Shown here piece after piece: positions 19,973 to 28,086 of a stretch of 64,000 bases of DNA. A program made the position numbers and the translations under genes. The stretch is from Salinicola salarius (GTDB taxonomy: Bacteria; Pseudomonadota; Gammaproteobacteria; Pseudomonadales; Halomonadaceae). The notes under the pieces were generated by a model. That model did no database searches and had not been told where the DNA came from. It was given only the letters and a program-made list of their open reading frames with translations. Position 1 is the stretch's first letter, and the number at the start of each line of letters is the position of its first letter. The stretch is from contig NZ_PZJT01000005.1 of assembly GCF_003206135.1 (NCBI RefSeq), positions 68,457 through 132,456 of the forward strand, given 5' to 3'.

Positions 19973-21472
19973 ATGGAACTGCTGTACGATGAGCGCATTG
20001 ATGGCGAGATCGCCAGCGTCGACAAGCCGGCACTGATGGCGGCGATCCTGGCGGTCGCCCCCCAGCTGACGCTGCTCGATCGCGAAGAGGATCTGCGCCC
20101 GTTCGAGTGCGACGGGTTGTCGGCCTATCGCGTGCTGCCGATGCTGGTGGCCATGCCGACATCGCTGGCCGAGGTCGAGGGGTTGATGCGGGTCTGCTAC
20201 GAGCACGCCGTACCCGTGGTGACACGTGGCGCCGGCACCGGCCTCTCCGGCGGTGCGTTGCCGTTGGAAAAAGGCGTGCTGCTGGTGATGTCGCGCTTCA
20301 ACAAGATCCTGAGCGTCGATGCCGATGCCCGCATCGCCCGTGTCCAGCCCGGCGTGCGCAATCTGGCGATCAGCGAGGCGGCCGCACCCTACGGTCTATA
20401 TTATGCCCCCGATCCCTCGTCGCAGATCGCCTGCTCGATCGGCGGTAACGTCGCCGAGAACGCCGGCGGCGTCCACTGCCTGAAATACGGCCTCACCGTC
20501 CACAACGTGCTGAGCGTGGATATCGTCACCATCGAAGGCGAGCGCATGACGCTGGGCGGTGAGTCGCTGGATACGCCGGGCTACGATCTGCTGGCGCTGT
20601 TCATGGGGTCGGAAGGCATGCTGGGCGTGATCACCGAAGTGACGGTACGGCTGCTGCCCAAGCCGGAAGTCGCCAAGGTGCTGATGGCCTGCTTCGACGA
20701 CGTCGAACGGGCCGGCAAGGCGGTGGGCGATATCATCGCTGCCGGCTGCATCCCCGGTGGCCTCGAAATGATGGACAACCTGGCGATTCGCGCCGCGGAA
20801 GATTTCATTCATGCCGGCTATCCCGTCGAGGCCCAGGCGATCCTGCTATGCGAGCTCGATGGTGTCGAAGCCGACGTGCAGGCCGACTGCGACCGGGTTC
20901 GCGATCTGCTGGAAGCGGCTGGCGCCACCCAGATCCAGCTCGCCCGCGACGACGCCGAGCGCCAGCTGTTCTGGGCCGGGCGCAAGGCCGCCTTCCCTGC
21001 CGTGGGCCGGATGTCGCCGGACTACTACTGTATCGACGGCACGATCCCGCGGCGTGAACTGCCACGCGTGCTCAAAGGCATCAATGATCTCTCCGCCCAC
21101 TACGGGCTGCGGGTGGCCAACGTCTTCCACGCCGGCGACGGCAACCTGCATCCGCTGATCCTGTTCGACGCCAACCAGCCGGGCGAGCTCGAGACCACCG
21201 AAACGCTCGGCGGCAAGATTCTCGAGCTGTGCGTCGAAGCGGGTGGCAGCATCACCGGCGAGCACGGCGTCGGTCGCGAGAAGCTCAACCAGATGTGTAC
21301 CCAGTTCGCCGCCGACGAGATCACCTTGTTCCACGCGGTGAAGTCCGCCTTCGACGAGAAGCGGCTGCTCAACCCCGGCAAGAACATTCCGACGCTGGCC
21401 CGCTGTGCGGAGTTCGGCGCGATGCATGTCCACCACGGTGAGCTGCCGCACCCCGAGCTGCCCCGGTTCTAA
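19973..21472 (+). CDS. glcD: Glycolate oxidase subunit GlcD
   Basis: FAD-binding catalytic subunit of glycolate oxidase (glycolate to glyoxylate), 499 residues, the same size as E. coli GlcD. It has the PCMH-type FAD domain with VVTRGAGTGLSGGALP near residues 83-97, SIGGNVAENAGG, and the C-terminal FAD-linked oxidase domain with HAGDGNLHP and GEHGVGREK. The ATG has an ideal AAGGAG site. The stop codon abuts a MITE-like element that separates it from glcE. GlcD acts as a complex with GlcE and GlcF. Confidence 0.93.
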   Translation: MELLYDERIDGEIASVDKPALMAAILAVAPQLTLLDREEDLRPFECDGLSAYRVLPMLVAMPTSLAEVEGLMRVCYEHAVPVVTRGAGTGLSGGALPLEKGVLLVMSRFNKILSVDADARIARVQPGVRNLAISEAAAPYGLYYAPDPSSQIACSIGGNVAENAGGVHCLKYGLTVHNVLSVDIVTIEGERMTLGGESLDTPGYDLLALFMGSEGMLGVITEVTVRLLPKPEVAKVLMACFDDVERAGKAVGDIIAAGCIPGGLEMMDNLAIRAAEDFIHAGYPVEAQAILLCELDGVEADVQADCDRVRDLLEAAGATQIQLARDDAERQLFWAGRKAAFPAVGRMSPDYYCIDGTIPRRELPRVLKGINDLSAHYGLRVANVFHAGDGNLHPLILFDANQPGELETTETLGGKILELCVEAGGSITGEHGVGREKLNQMCTQFAADEITLFHAVKSAFDEKRLLNPGKNIPTLARCAEFGAMHVHHGELPHPELPRF

Positions 21473-21632
21473 GGAAACACTGAATAAATCGGCGAGCAGG
21501 ATGAAGCGTAAGGCGCACGGAGCGCAGGAACCGGAGCCTATGGGGTATAGGTGAGGATTCCGACCGGGCTGGCGCTCCAGCACCGCGCAACGTAGCGATT
21601 CGCCTGCGCAGACATTTATGCAGTGTTTCCCT
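21471..21632. mobile_element. MITE-like element with terminal inverted repeats
   Basis: About 160-bp non-coding element between glcD and glcE. Its ends are inverted copies: GGAAACACTGAATAAAT on the left (from 21473) and, read on the other strand, GGAAACACTGCATAAAT on the right (to 21630). TA flanks both ends, consistent with a TA target duplication as used by IS630/Tc1-type transposases. The left TA forms part of the glcD stop codon. There is no coding capacity. Only one copy is seen in this window. Confidence 0.65.
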
Positions 21633-21657
21633 AACGGTCAAGGGCAAGGAGACATTT

Positions 21658-22830
21658 ATGACCCACTTGCAGGATCAGCAGCCGGAATACACGCCGCCGG
21701 CCGAGCCAGGCGCCACGCCGGCGCCTGGCAATGACGATAGCGCAGCCCTGTGCGAGCAGGTTGCGCGCGCCCAGGCCGAGCGGTCCACGCTGCGCATCGT
21801 CGGCGGCGACACCAAGGCGTTCCATGGCCGCCGTGTCGACGCCACCCAGTCACTTTCCACCACCGGTCACCATGGCATCGTCCACTACGATCCAGTGGAG
21901 CTGGTCGTCACCGTACGCGCCGGCACGCGGCTGCGCGATCTCGAACGGGCGCTCGCCGACAACGGTCAGCGCCTCGCCTTCGAACCGCCCTACTTCGGCG
22001 ACAACGCCACCGTAGGCGGCATGGTCGCCTCCGGGCTTTCCGGCCCCCGGCGCCCGTGGGTAGGCGCGGTGCGCGATTTCGTGCTCGGCGTTCGCGTCAT
22101 TACCTTCGAAGGCAAGCTGCTGCGCTTCGGCGGCGAGGTGATGAAAAACGTCGCCGGCTACGATCTCTCCCGCTTGATGGTCGGTGCCCAGGGCACGCTC
22201 GGCGTGCTGACCGAGGTCTCGTTCAAGGTACTGCCGCTGCCTCAGGCAAGCGCCTGCCTGCGGCTCGAACTGCCACTGCCCGACGCGCTCGACCGGCTGG
22301 CGGCGTGGGGGCGCGAGCCGCTGCCGATCACCGGCGCCGCCCACGATGGCGAGGCGCTGCACGTACGCCTCGAAGGCGGCGAAGGCTCGGTGTCGGCCAC
22401 GCGTCAGCGCCTCGGCGGCGAGTCGGACGCGCCCCTGTTCTGGTCGCAGTTGCGGGAGCTGCGCCTGCCCTTCTTCGACGGGGCTTTCGACGACGCGGCC
22501 GACAGGACCCTGTGGCGTCTGTCGTTGCCGGCGCTCGCCCGCACGCCGGCGCTCGATGGCGACTGGTTCATCGACTGGGGCGGTGCCCAGCGCTGGCTGC
22601 AAAGCCCGGCAGGAAACGCCGCGGAAGGGCAGGATCTGCATCATGATGTTGCCATCCGCGAAGCCGCCATCGCGGCCGGCGGTCACGCCACGCGCTTCAC
22701 GCCGAACGGTGGCGAGGATTCACCCTTCACCCCGCTGCCGCCGGTACTGGCCAAATATCATCGCCAGCTCAAGCAGCGCCTCGATCCCCAGGCGATTTTC
22801 AATCCCGGTCGGCTCTATGCCGAGTGGTGA
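21658..22830 (+). CDS. glcE: Glycolate oxidase subunit GlcE
   Basis: FAD-binding subunit of glycolate oxidase, 390 residues. The FAD domain has LRIVGGDTKAF, PVELVVTVRAGTRL, FGDNATVGGMVASGLSGPRRPW and VMKNVAGYDLSRLMVGAQGTLGV. The start follows AAGGAG. A poorly conserved Pro/Ala-rich N-terminus (residues 1-28) is longer than in E. coli. The gene ends 15 bases before glcF. Confidence 0.92.
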   Translation: MTHLQDQQPEYTPPAEPGATPAPGNDDSAALCEQVARAQAERSTLRIVGGDTKAFHGRRVDATQSLSTTGHHGIVHYDPVELVVTVRAGTRLRDLERALADNGQRLAFEPPYFGDNATVGGMVASGLSGPRRPWVGAVRDFVLGVRVITFEGKLLRFGGEVMKNVAGYDLSRLMVGAQGTLGVLTEVSFKVLPLPQASACLRLELPLPDALDRLAAWGREPLPITGAAHDGEALHVRLEGGEGSVSATRQRLGGESDAPLFWSQLRELRLPFFDGAFDDAADRTLWRLSLPALARTPALDGDWFIDWGGAQRWLQSPAGNAAEGQDLHHDVAIREAAIAAGGHATRFTPNGGEDSPFTPLPPVLAKYHRQLKQRLDPQAIFNPGRLYAEW

Positions 22831-22845
22831 GGAGACCTTTATCCC

Positions 22846-24168
22846 ATGCAGACCCATTTCTCCGAAACCGCACGCGCCAAGCCCCAGATTCTCGAGGCCG
22901 ATCGCATTCTGCGCACCTGTGTGCATTGCGGCTTCTGCAACGCCACCTGCCCGACCTATCAGTTGCTGGGCGATGAGCGCGATGGCCCTCGCGGGCGCAT
23001 CTATCTGATGAAGGAACTGCTGGAGAGCGACGAGGGCGACGAGCAGATCACCCAAGAGACCCAGCTGCATCTCGACCGCTGCCTGAGCTGCCGCAGCTGC
23101 GAAACGACCTGCCCTTCCGGCGTCGAATATCACAAGCTGCTGGATATCGGCCGCGCCGAAGTCGACCGCCGGGTCGGACGCCGGCCCAGCGAGCGCGCCA
23201 TGCGTCTGGGGCTGCGCACGGCTCTGGTCGAGCCCGGACGCTTCAAGGCGTTGCTGGCCCTGGGTCAGACTTTTCGTCCACTGGTGCCGCACGACCTGCG
23301 CGACAAGATCCCCGCACGCGTGCCGCATCGCCAGCACCGCCCGGACCCCGCCCGACACACCCGCCAGATGCTGATTCTGGAAGGCTGTGTCCAGCCCGGG
23401 CTGGCGCCCAATACCAACGATGCCGCCGCCCGGGTGCTCGACCGGCTGGGGATTGGTACCAGATCGGCTCGGGAAGCGGGCTGTTGCGGCGCCATCGATT
23501 TTCATCTCAACGCCCAGCAGGCCGGCCGCGAGCGCATGCGCGCCAATATCGATGCCTGGTGGCCCCTGATCGAAGGCGTGGACGAAAGCGGGGGCGAGAG
23601 CGGGAAAGCCGGCGTGGAAGCGATCGTCCAGACCGCCAGCGGCTGCGGCGCCTTCGTCAAGGAGTATGGCGAGATGCTGGCAGACGATCCCGAGTATGCC
23701 GTCAAGGCCAAGCGCGTCAGCGAGCTGGCCAAGGATCTGGTCGAGATTCTGCGGGAGGAAGACCTCGAAGCGCTGGGCGCGGCTCATCCATCAGCGCGCC
23801 TGGCATTTCACTGCCCCTGCACGCTACAACATGCGCAGAAGCTGGGGGGCGCCGTCGAAAGCGTGCTCACACGGCTGGGATTCTCGCTCGCGCCGGTTCA
23901 GGACGCGCACCTCTGCTGCGGCTCCGCCGGCACCTACTCGATCACCCAACCGACGCTGGCCAAGCGCCTGCGCGACAACAAGATGGATGCACTGGAAGCC
24001 CAGTCGCCGGATACCATCGTTACCGCCAACATCGGCTGTCAGAGCCATCTCAACGGTGCCGGGCGTACGCCGGTACGCCACTGGATCGAGCTGGTGGACG
24101 AACTACTGGCAACCGCGGAAACCGACCAGAGCGCGATTCCCCCTCGGCAAGCTGGCGCGAGGAATTGA
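22846..24168 (+). CDS. glcF: Glycolate oxidase iron-sulfur subunit GlcF
   Basis: Electron-transfer subunit, 440 residues, carrying two 4Fe-4S clusters. The cysteine sets are C25-x2-C28-x2-C31-x3-C35 and C79-x2-C82-x2-C85-x3-C89. Two CCG-type cysteine-rich domains follow (AGCCGA near 206-211 and LCCGSAG in the second half). It transfers electrons from GlcDE to the respiratory chain. Standard operon position between glcE and glcG. Confidence 0.93.
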   Translation: MQTHFSETARAKPQILEADRILRTCVHCGFCNATCPTYQLLGDERDGPRGRIYLMKELLESDEGDEQITQETQLHLDRCLSCRSCETTCPSGVEYHKLLDIGRAEVDRRVGRRPSERAMRLGLRTALVEPGRFKALLALGQTFRPLVPHDLRDKIPARVPHRQHRPDPARHTRQMLILEGCVQPGLAPNTNDAAARVLDRLGIGTRSAREAGCCGAIDFHLNAQQAGRERMRANIDAWWPLIEGVDESGGESGKAGVEAIVQTASGCGAFVKEYGEMLADDPEYAVKAKRVSELAKDLVEILREEDLEALGAAHPSARLAFHCPCTLQHAQKLGGAVESVLTRLGFSLAPVQDAHLCCGSAGTYSITQPTLAKRLRDNKMDALEAQSPDTIVTANIGCQSHLNGAGRTPVRHWIELVDELLATAETDQSAIPPRQAGARN

Positions 24169-24220
24169 AGCGCCTCCCATCATGAACATGCATCATCTTC
24201 TTTTCGACAGGAGCACGACC

Positions 24221-24622
24221 ATGCAGACCAAAGCCTCACTCGAACTCAACGACGTCAACGCCATTCTGGATGCCGCGCAGACCGAAGCCGAAGCGCAGGG
24301 CTGGGCGGTCACCATCGCCGTCGCCGATGATGGCGGCCACCTGCTCGGCCTGCGTCGGATGAACGGCGCCGCACCGTTCAGTGCCGGCGTCGCCACCGAG
24401 AAGGCGCGCAACGCGGCGATCGGCCGCAAGGAGACCCAGGTCTTCGAGGAGATGATCAACAATGGCCGCACCGCCTTCGTGACCGCGCCGATGACCGCGC
24501 TGCTCTCCGGCGGTGTCCCGGTCATCCACGACGGTCACGTGATCGGCAGTGTCGGCGTCTCCGGCGTCAAACCGGACCAGGACGTGCAAGTCGCGAAAGC
24601 CGGCGTGAAAGCCATCGGTTAA
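24221..24622 (+). CDS. glcG: GlcG/HbpS family heme-binding-like protein
   Basis: Small protein of 133 residues of the GlcG/HbpS family, usually encoded at the end of glc operons; its role there is unclear. Family segments seen are [29 protein letters not shown] and [19 protein letters not shown]. The ATG at 24221 has CAGGAG seven bases upstream. Its TAA overlaps the stop of the convergent rluF by four bases. Confidence 0.9.
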   Translation: MQTKASLELNDVNAILDAAQTEAEAQGWAVTIAVADDGGHLLGLRRMNGAAPFSAGVATEKARNAAIGRKETQVFEEMINNGRTAFVTAPMTALLSGGVPVIHDGHVIGSVGVSGVKPDQDVQVAKAGVKAIG

Positions 24623-25689
24623 CGCTTCCTGGGCGGGCCGCCCTTCCCCCGGTTCGCGGGCTTGCCGCCACGGCCCTTGCCCGCAGGCTTGGCGCCCGTC
24701 TTTCCCCTGGCGTCGGGCTTGCCGCCATTGGCCGCCCGCGCCTTGGATCGAGGTTTCCCGCCGGTACTGTTTTTCGGGCCGGTCTTCGGGCTGGAAGACG
24801 CCTTCCCGCCGGCTGCCTTCCTGCCGTTCGACGTCGACTTGCCCGCCGCCTTGCCCACCTTGGTCTTGGCGCCGGACCGGGTCGACGGCTGGCCTCTGCC
24901 GGCAGGCGTTCTTGCCTTGCCGGCGTTCGAGCGCGAGCGGGGCTTGGCGGCCGGCTTCTCCGACGCGCCGTCGGACTGCGCCGTCAGAGCGACGATGGTA
25001 TCGATCTCTTTTGGCGTCAGGTCCCGCCAGTCACCCAGCGCCAAACCCTTGAGCGAGACGTTCATGATCCGGGTACGAATCAGTTGGGTGACGTCGTAGC
25101 CGAAGTATTCGCACATGCGCCGTATCTGGCGATTGAGCCCCTGCACCAGCGTGATGGTGAACACGAACGTCGATTCCCTGCGCACCTGGCAGCGCTTGGT
25201 CATCTGGCCAAGGATCGGCACGCCGTTCTGCATGCCTTCGACGAATTCGTCGGTGATCGGCTTGTCGACCGTCACCCGATACTCTTTTTCGTGGTGATTG
25301 TTGGCGCGCAGAATCTTGTTGACCAGATCGCCGTTGTTGGTCAGAAAGATCAGCCCCTGCGAATCCTTGTCGAGCCGGCCGATCGGGAAAATGCGCGCCC
25401 CGTGTTTCACGAACTCGACGATATTGTCCTTCTCGCTGGATTCGGTCGTGCTGACGATCCCCACCGGCTTGTTCAGCGCGATCAGGATCAGATCCTCCTC
25501 TTCCTGAGGCTCGATCTCCTGGCCGTTGACCTTGACCCGATCCCCCGCCACCACCTGATCCCCCGTGGTGGCCCGGCGGCCGTTGATCCACACGTTGCCC
25601 TGCTCCACGAAGCGATCGGCTTCGCGGCGAGAACACATCCCGCTTTCGCTGATGTACTTGTTGATGCGGGTAGATTTGCGTAACGACAT
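24619..25689 (-). CDS. rluF: 23S rRNA pseudouridine synthase RluF
   Basis: RNA-modifying enzyme of the RsuA family that makes pseudouridine in 23S rRNA (U2604 in E. coli). An N-terminal S4 RNA-binding domain ([19 protein letters not shown], 8-26) is followed by the catalytic domain with [10 protein letters not shown] (104-113), catalytic Asp107, and [16 protein letters not shown]. From about residue 245 to 356 there is a long Lys/Arg/Gly/Pro-rich low-complexity tail, probably disordered and RNA-binding. The ATG at 25689 matches the E. coli N-terminus but has a weak ribosome site. Confidence 0.9.
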   Translation of the reverse strand: MSLRKSTRINKYISESGMCSRREADRFVEQGNVWINGRRATTGDQVVAGDRVKVNGQEIEPQEEEDLILIALNKPVGIVSTTESSEKDNIVEFVKHGARIFPIGRLDKDSQGLIFLTNNGDLVNKILRANNHHEKEYRVTVDKPITDEFVEGMQNGVPILGQMTKRCQVRRESTFVFTITLVQGLNRQIRRMCEYFGYDVTQLIRTRIMNVSLKGLALGDWRDLTPKEIDTIVALTAQSDGASEKPAAKPRSRSNAGKARTPAGRGQPSTRSGAKTKVGKAAGKSTSNGRKAAGGKASSSPKTGPKNSTGGKPRSKARAANGGKPDARGKTGAKPAGKGRGGKPANRGKGGPPRKR

Positions 25690-25931
25690 AAAGGACCGTC
25701 TAGCCAAGGAAGAATGGGCCGGCATCTCGCCAGCGCTGCCGAGCGGTACCGGGCCGTGGAACCGGAAACGACGCATCCGGATAGTTTGACGCCTCTTCCC
25801 CGGAGTGGAAACCGGTCATTCCCGAAAGGCGACGGGCAGGCGAGGAAAGTCGAGCCGATAGCCAACCGAATCTTGCCCTCCTGTCTTCCTTACCCTGCCA
25901 CGCCCAACCCTGCGGCTTCATGCCGATAAAG

Positions 25932-25946
25932 TTCTACCAGAGAGAA
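25932..25946 (+). promoter_or_regulatory. Candidate IclR operator, site 1
   Basis: TTCTACCAGAGAGAA, dyad TTCT-N7-AGAA. It matches site 2 at 13 of 15 positions, and site 3 read on the minus strand at 12 of 15. 138 bases before the receptor start. Confidence 0.5.
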
Positions 25947-26041
25947 TCTAGTAACCACTGGCAATATCCTTTAGTCGCAATTCGGCGTCTGGCAATTGAC
26001 CCCGACGCACAGACGGCTTTAATTTCCTTCATCGAAACAGG

Positions 26042-26056
26042 TTCTACAAAAGAGAA
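26042..26056 (+). promoter_or_regulatory. Candidate IclR operator, site 2
   Basis: TTCTACAAAAGAGAA, dyad TTCT-N7-AGAA, immediately before the ribosome site (GGAG at 26061) of the receptor gene. It is inside a 17-base near-repeat with site 1 (15 of 17 identical), spaced 110 bases apart. A repressor here would block transcription. Confidence 0.5.
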
Positions 26057-26069
26057 TAACGGAGACGCC

Positions 26070-27062
26070 ATGAAATCGTTGTCCTTGAAACCAGCCGCGC
26101 TCTGTGTCGCGCTCACGCTGGCGGCACTGCCTCTGGTGACGCAAGCGGCCGGCCCGAGCGGCAAGATCGACTGTATCGCCCCCGCCAACCCCGGCGGCGG
26201 CTGGGATTTCACCTGCCGCAGCGTGGGCCAGGTACTGAGTGAAATCGCTGCCATCGATGGCAGCGTCCAGACCACCAACATGCCGGGCGCCAGCGGTGGC
26301 GTCGCGTTCTCCCACGTCGTCACCAAGCGGGCCGGTCAGAATGACGTCATCGTCTCGGCGTCGACATCGACCACCACTCGCCTGGCCCAGCATCAGTTTC
26401 CCGGCCTGAACGCCGACATGGTCAACTGGGCGGGCACGGTCGGTGCCGACTACGGCGTGATCGCAGTGAGCAAGGACTCGCCCTATCAGAGCCTCGAGGA
26501 ACTCCTCGACGCAATGGAGGAAAACCCCTCCAGCGTGAGTTTCGCCGGCGGCAGTGCCAGTGGCGGCTGGGATCATCTCAAGGTGCTGATGATGGCGCGG
26601 GCCGACGGCATCAAGGCGCTGAACAAGATCAAGTACCTGCCGTTCGACGGCGGTGGCGAGGCGATGACCCAGGTCGTCGGCGGTCATATCGACGCCTTCT
26701 CCGGCGACGCCTCCGAGACGCTGGGCTTCGTCGAATCCGGTGATCTCCGTATTCTCGCCGTTCTTGCCGACGGGCGACTGCCCGGCGCGCTCAGCGACTT
26801 CCCCACCGCCAAGGAGCAGGGCGTGGATGTCGAAGGCATCAACTGGCGCGGTTTCTACCTACCGCCGAAGCTCTCCGACGAGGACGTGGCCTGGTGGGAA
26901 GACGCGCTGCACCAGGTTTACGAAAGCCAGGAGTGGAAGGACGTCATGCAGCAGAACGGGCTGATCCCGTTCGATCGCAGCGGAGCAGAATTCAAGGCGT
27001 ACGTGGAGCAGCAGATCGCCGATATCGAGGATATCTCCAAGGAAGTGGGCCTGATCCAGTAG
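26070..27062 (+). CDS. TctC/Bug-type tricarboxylate receptor
   Basis: Periplasmic solute receptor of the tripartite tricarboxylate transporter family, 330 residues. The signal peptide (KSLSLKPAALCVALTLAALPLVTQAAG) is cleaved near residue 25. Receptor hallmarks are APANPGGGWDFTCR, NMPGASGGVAF, VSKDSPYQSLEEL and GGSASGGWDHL. The ATG has GGAG upstream. No TctA or TctB membrane genes lie beside it, so it is an orphan receptor that must use distant partners or act as a sensor. It probably binds a citrate-like acid, which would fit the citryl-CoA-lyase gene nearby. Confidence 0.88.
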   Translation: MKSLSLKPAALCVALTLAALPLVTQAAGPSGKIDCIAPANPGGGWDFTCRSVGQVLSEIAAIDGSVQTTNMPGASGGVAFSHVVTKRAGQNDVIVSASTSTTTRLAQHQFPGLNADMVNWAGTVGADYGVIAVSKDSPYQSLEELLDAMEENPSSVSFAGGSASGGWDHLKVLMMARADGIKALNKIKYLPFDGGGEAMTQVVGGHIDAFSGDASETLGFVESGDLRILAVLADGRLPGALSDFPTAKEQGVDVEGINWRGFYLPPKLSDEDVAWWEDALHQVYESQEWKDVMQQNGLIPFDRSGAEFKAYVEQQIADIEDISKEVGLIQ

Positions 27063-27089
27063 GCTTGTTGGCCGCCAAGAAAGACAACC

Positions 27090-27123
27090 GCGCCGGACGA
27101 CTCGCTCAAGAGCCGCCCGGCGC
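27090..27123 (+). terminator. Weak hairpin after receptor gene
   Basis: Stem GCGCCGG / CCGGCGC separated by 20 bases, 28 bases past the receptor stop. It is followed by a T-containing tandem repeat rather than a clear T-run. Confidence 0.4.
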
Positions 27124-27126
27124 GTT

Positions 27127-27177
27127 CGTTCCGTTTTGACGATCGTTCCGTTTTGACGATCGTTCCGATTTGGCGAC
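27127..27177. repeat. 17-bp tandem repeat, three copies
   Basis: Two exact copies of CGTTCCGTTTTGACGAT followed by a third with three changes (CGTTCCGATTTGGCGAC), without spacers. It lies between the receptor gene and the 3' end of the convergent iclR gene. Function unknown. Confidence 0.8.
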
Positions 27178-27204
27178 TGGACTCGATGACTCCAGGCGGC
27201 GGTG

Positions 27205-27870
27205 TCAGGCAGTGCGCAGCGAACGCGGCCACTGCCGCTCGAGGCGCGGCGCGTACTGCGTCAGCAGAGGCACGTGACGATCCTTCGCCGCCTGGTTGAA
27301 TCTCTCGCTGGGCCCGGACAGCGCCAGCGCCCCCATCAACTCGCCCTCGCCGTTGTAGATGCCGATGGCCGCCGCCGACAGGCCGGCCTGTCGCTCTCCG
27401 CTCGATACCGCTACCTGGCCTCGAGGCGTCTCGTAATTGAGCACCCGGCCAGCCGCGCCGCGTCCCAGAGGCAGCCTGACGCCCTCTTCCAGGTGATGGC
27501 GCACTTCCAGCCGCCCGTTCTCGCGCAGACGGCAGATCCGGTGGTCACCGTCGCGCACATAGAAGGAGGCGGTCTCCTCGCTGGCATCGCGCAGCGACTC
27601 CAGGATCGGCCTTACCAGATTCTCGAGTTGCGGCCCCTCGCCCGCCAGCGGCGCCAGGCGCGACACCGCCGGCCCGATCCGATAGATACCCCGCTCGTCA
27701 CGGGTGACATATCCGAAGTGTTCCAGCGAGGCCATCAGCCGCAGGATGGTGCTCTTGTAGAACCCTGTCGCATTGGCCAGTTCGGTCAACGAAAACTCGC
27801 GCCGCTCCTGGGAGAACGCTTCGAGTAGGGTCAGCGCTCGCTCGACGGCTTCGACACGCCGCTGGGCCAT
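27205..27870 (-). CDS. IclR family transcriptional regulator
   Basis: Regulator of 221 residues with an N-terminal winged helix-turn-helix (FSLTELANATGFYKSTILRLMASLEHFGYV, about 26-55) and a C-terminal effector-binding domain containing SFYVRDGDHRICRLRENGRLEVRHHLEEG and GRGAAGRVL. It is somewhat shorter than the usual 250 residues, mostly in the N-terminal arm. It is divergent from the CoA-transferase operon and convergent with the TctC-type receptor; three shared dyads in front of those units are its likely operators. Confidence 0.88.
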   Translation of the reverse strand: MAQRRVEAVERALTLLEAFSQERREFSLTELANATGFYKSTILRLMASLEHFGYVTRDERGIYRIGPAVSRLAPLAGEGPQLENLVRPILESLRDASEETASFYVRDGDHRICRLRENGRLEVRHHLEEGVRLPLGRGAAGRVLNYETPRGQVAVSSGERQAGLSAAAIGIYNGEGELMGALALSGPSERFNQAAKDRHVPLLTQYAPRLERQWPRSLRTA

Positions 27871-27902
27871 AGGACGCTCCTTGGTTTCTGGTGATCGTAG
27901 TT

Positions 27903-27999
27903 TGGATTACTGGATAGCCTGGATTACTGGACAGTCTGGATTACTGGACAGTCTGGATTACTGGCTAGTTTGGATTACTGGTGCAGCTTGGACTAATGG
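27903..27999. repeat. 17-bp tandem repeat array upstream of iclR
   Basis: Five exact copies of TGGATTACTGG starting at 27903, 27920, 27937, 27954 and 27971 (period 17, variable 6-base filler such as ACAGTC), then a degenerate copy TGGACTAATGG at 27989. The array occupies the divergent region between iclR and the CoA-transferase gene. It may be a regulator-binding array or a slippage-prone VNTR. Confidence 0.85.
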
Positions 28000-28050
28000 C
28001 GAATGTTGCGACAGGCAAAACGGTATTGCAACTCACCCCGGCGAACAATA

Positions 28051-28065
28051 TTCTCTCTAAAAGAA
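28051..28065 (-). promoter_or_regulatory. Candidate IclR operator, site 3
   Basis: On the minus strand it reads TTCTTTTAGAGAGAA, sharing the pattern TTCT-NNN-ARAGAGAA with sites 1 and 2. It lies 12 bases before the AGGAGG of the CoA-transferase gene, a position suited to repression. Confidence 0.5.
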
Positions 28066-28086
28066 TAGGTTTCATCAGGAGGAATG

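Larger units (their letters stand above)
25690..26069. other. Control region before the TctC-type receptor gene
   Basis: 380 bases without a credible gene between rluF and the receptor gene. It holds two near-identical 15-bp dyads, at 25932-25946 and 26042-26056, listed separately. The A+T-rich stretch around 25925-26065 is the likely promoter. Confidence 0.55.

Noticed and set aside
25714..25929. Small + strand frame before the TctC-type gene
   Set aside because: No ribosome site, and sequence is Pro/Arg-rich without homologous features.
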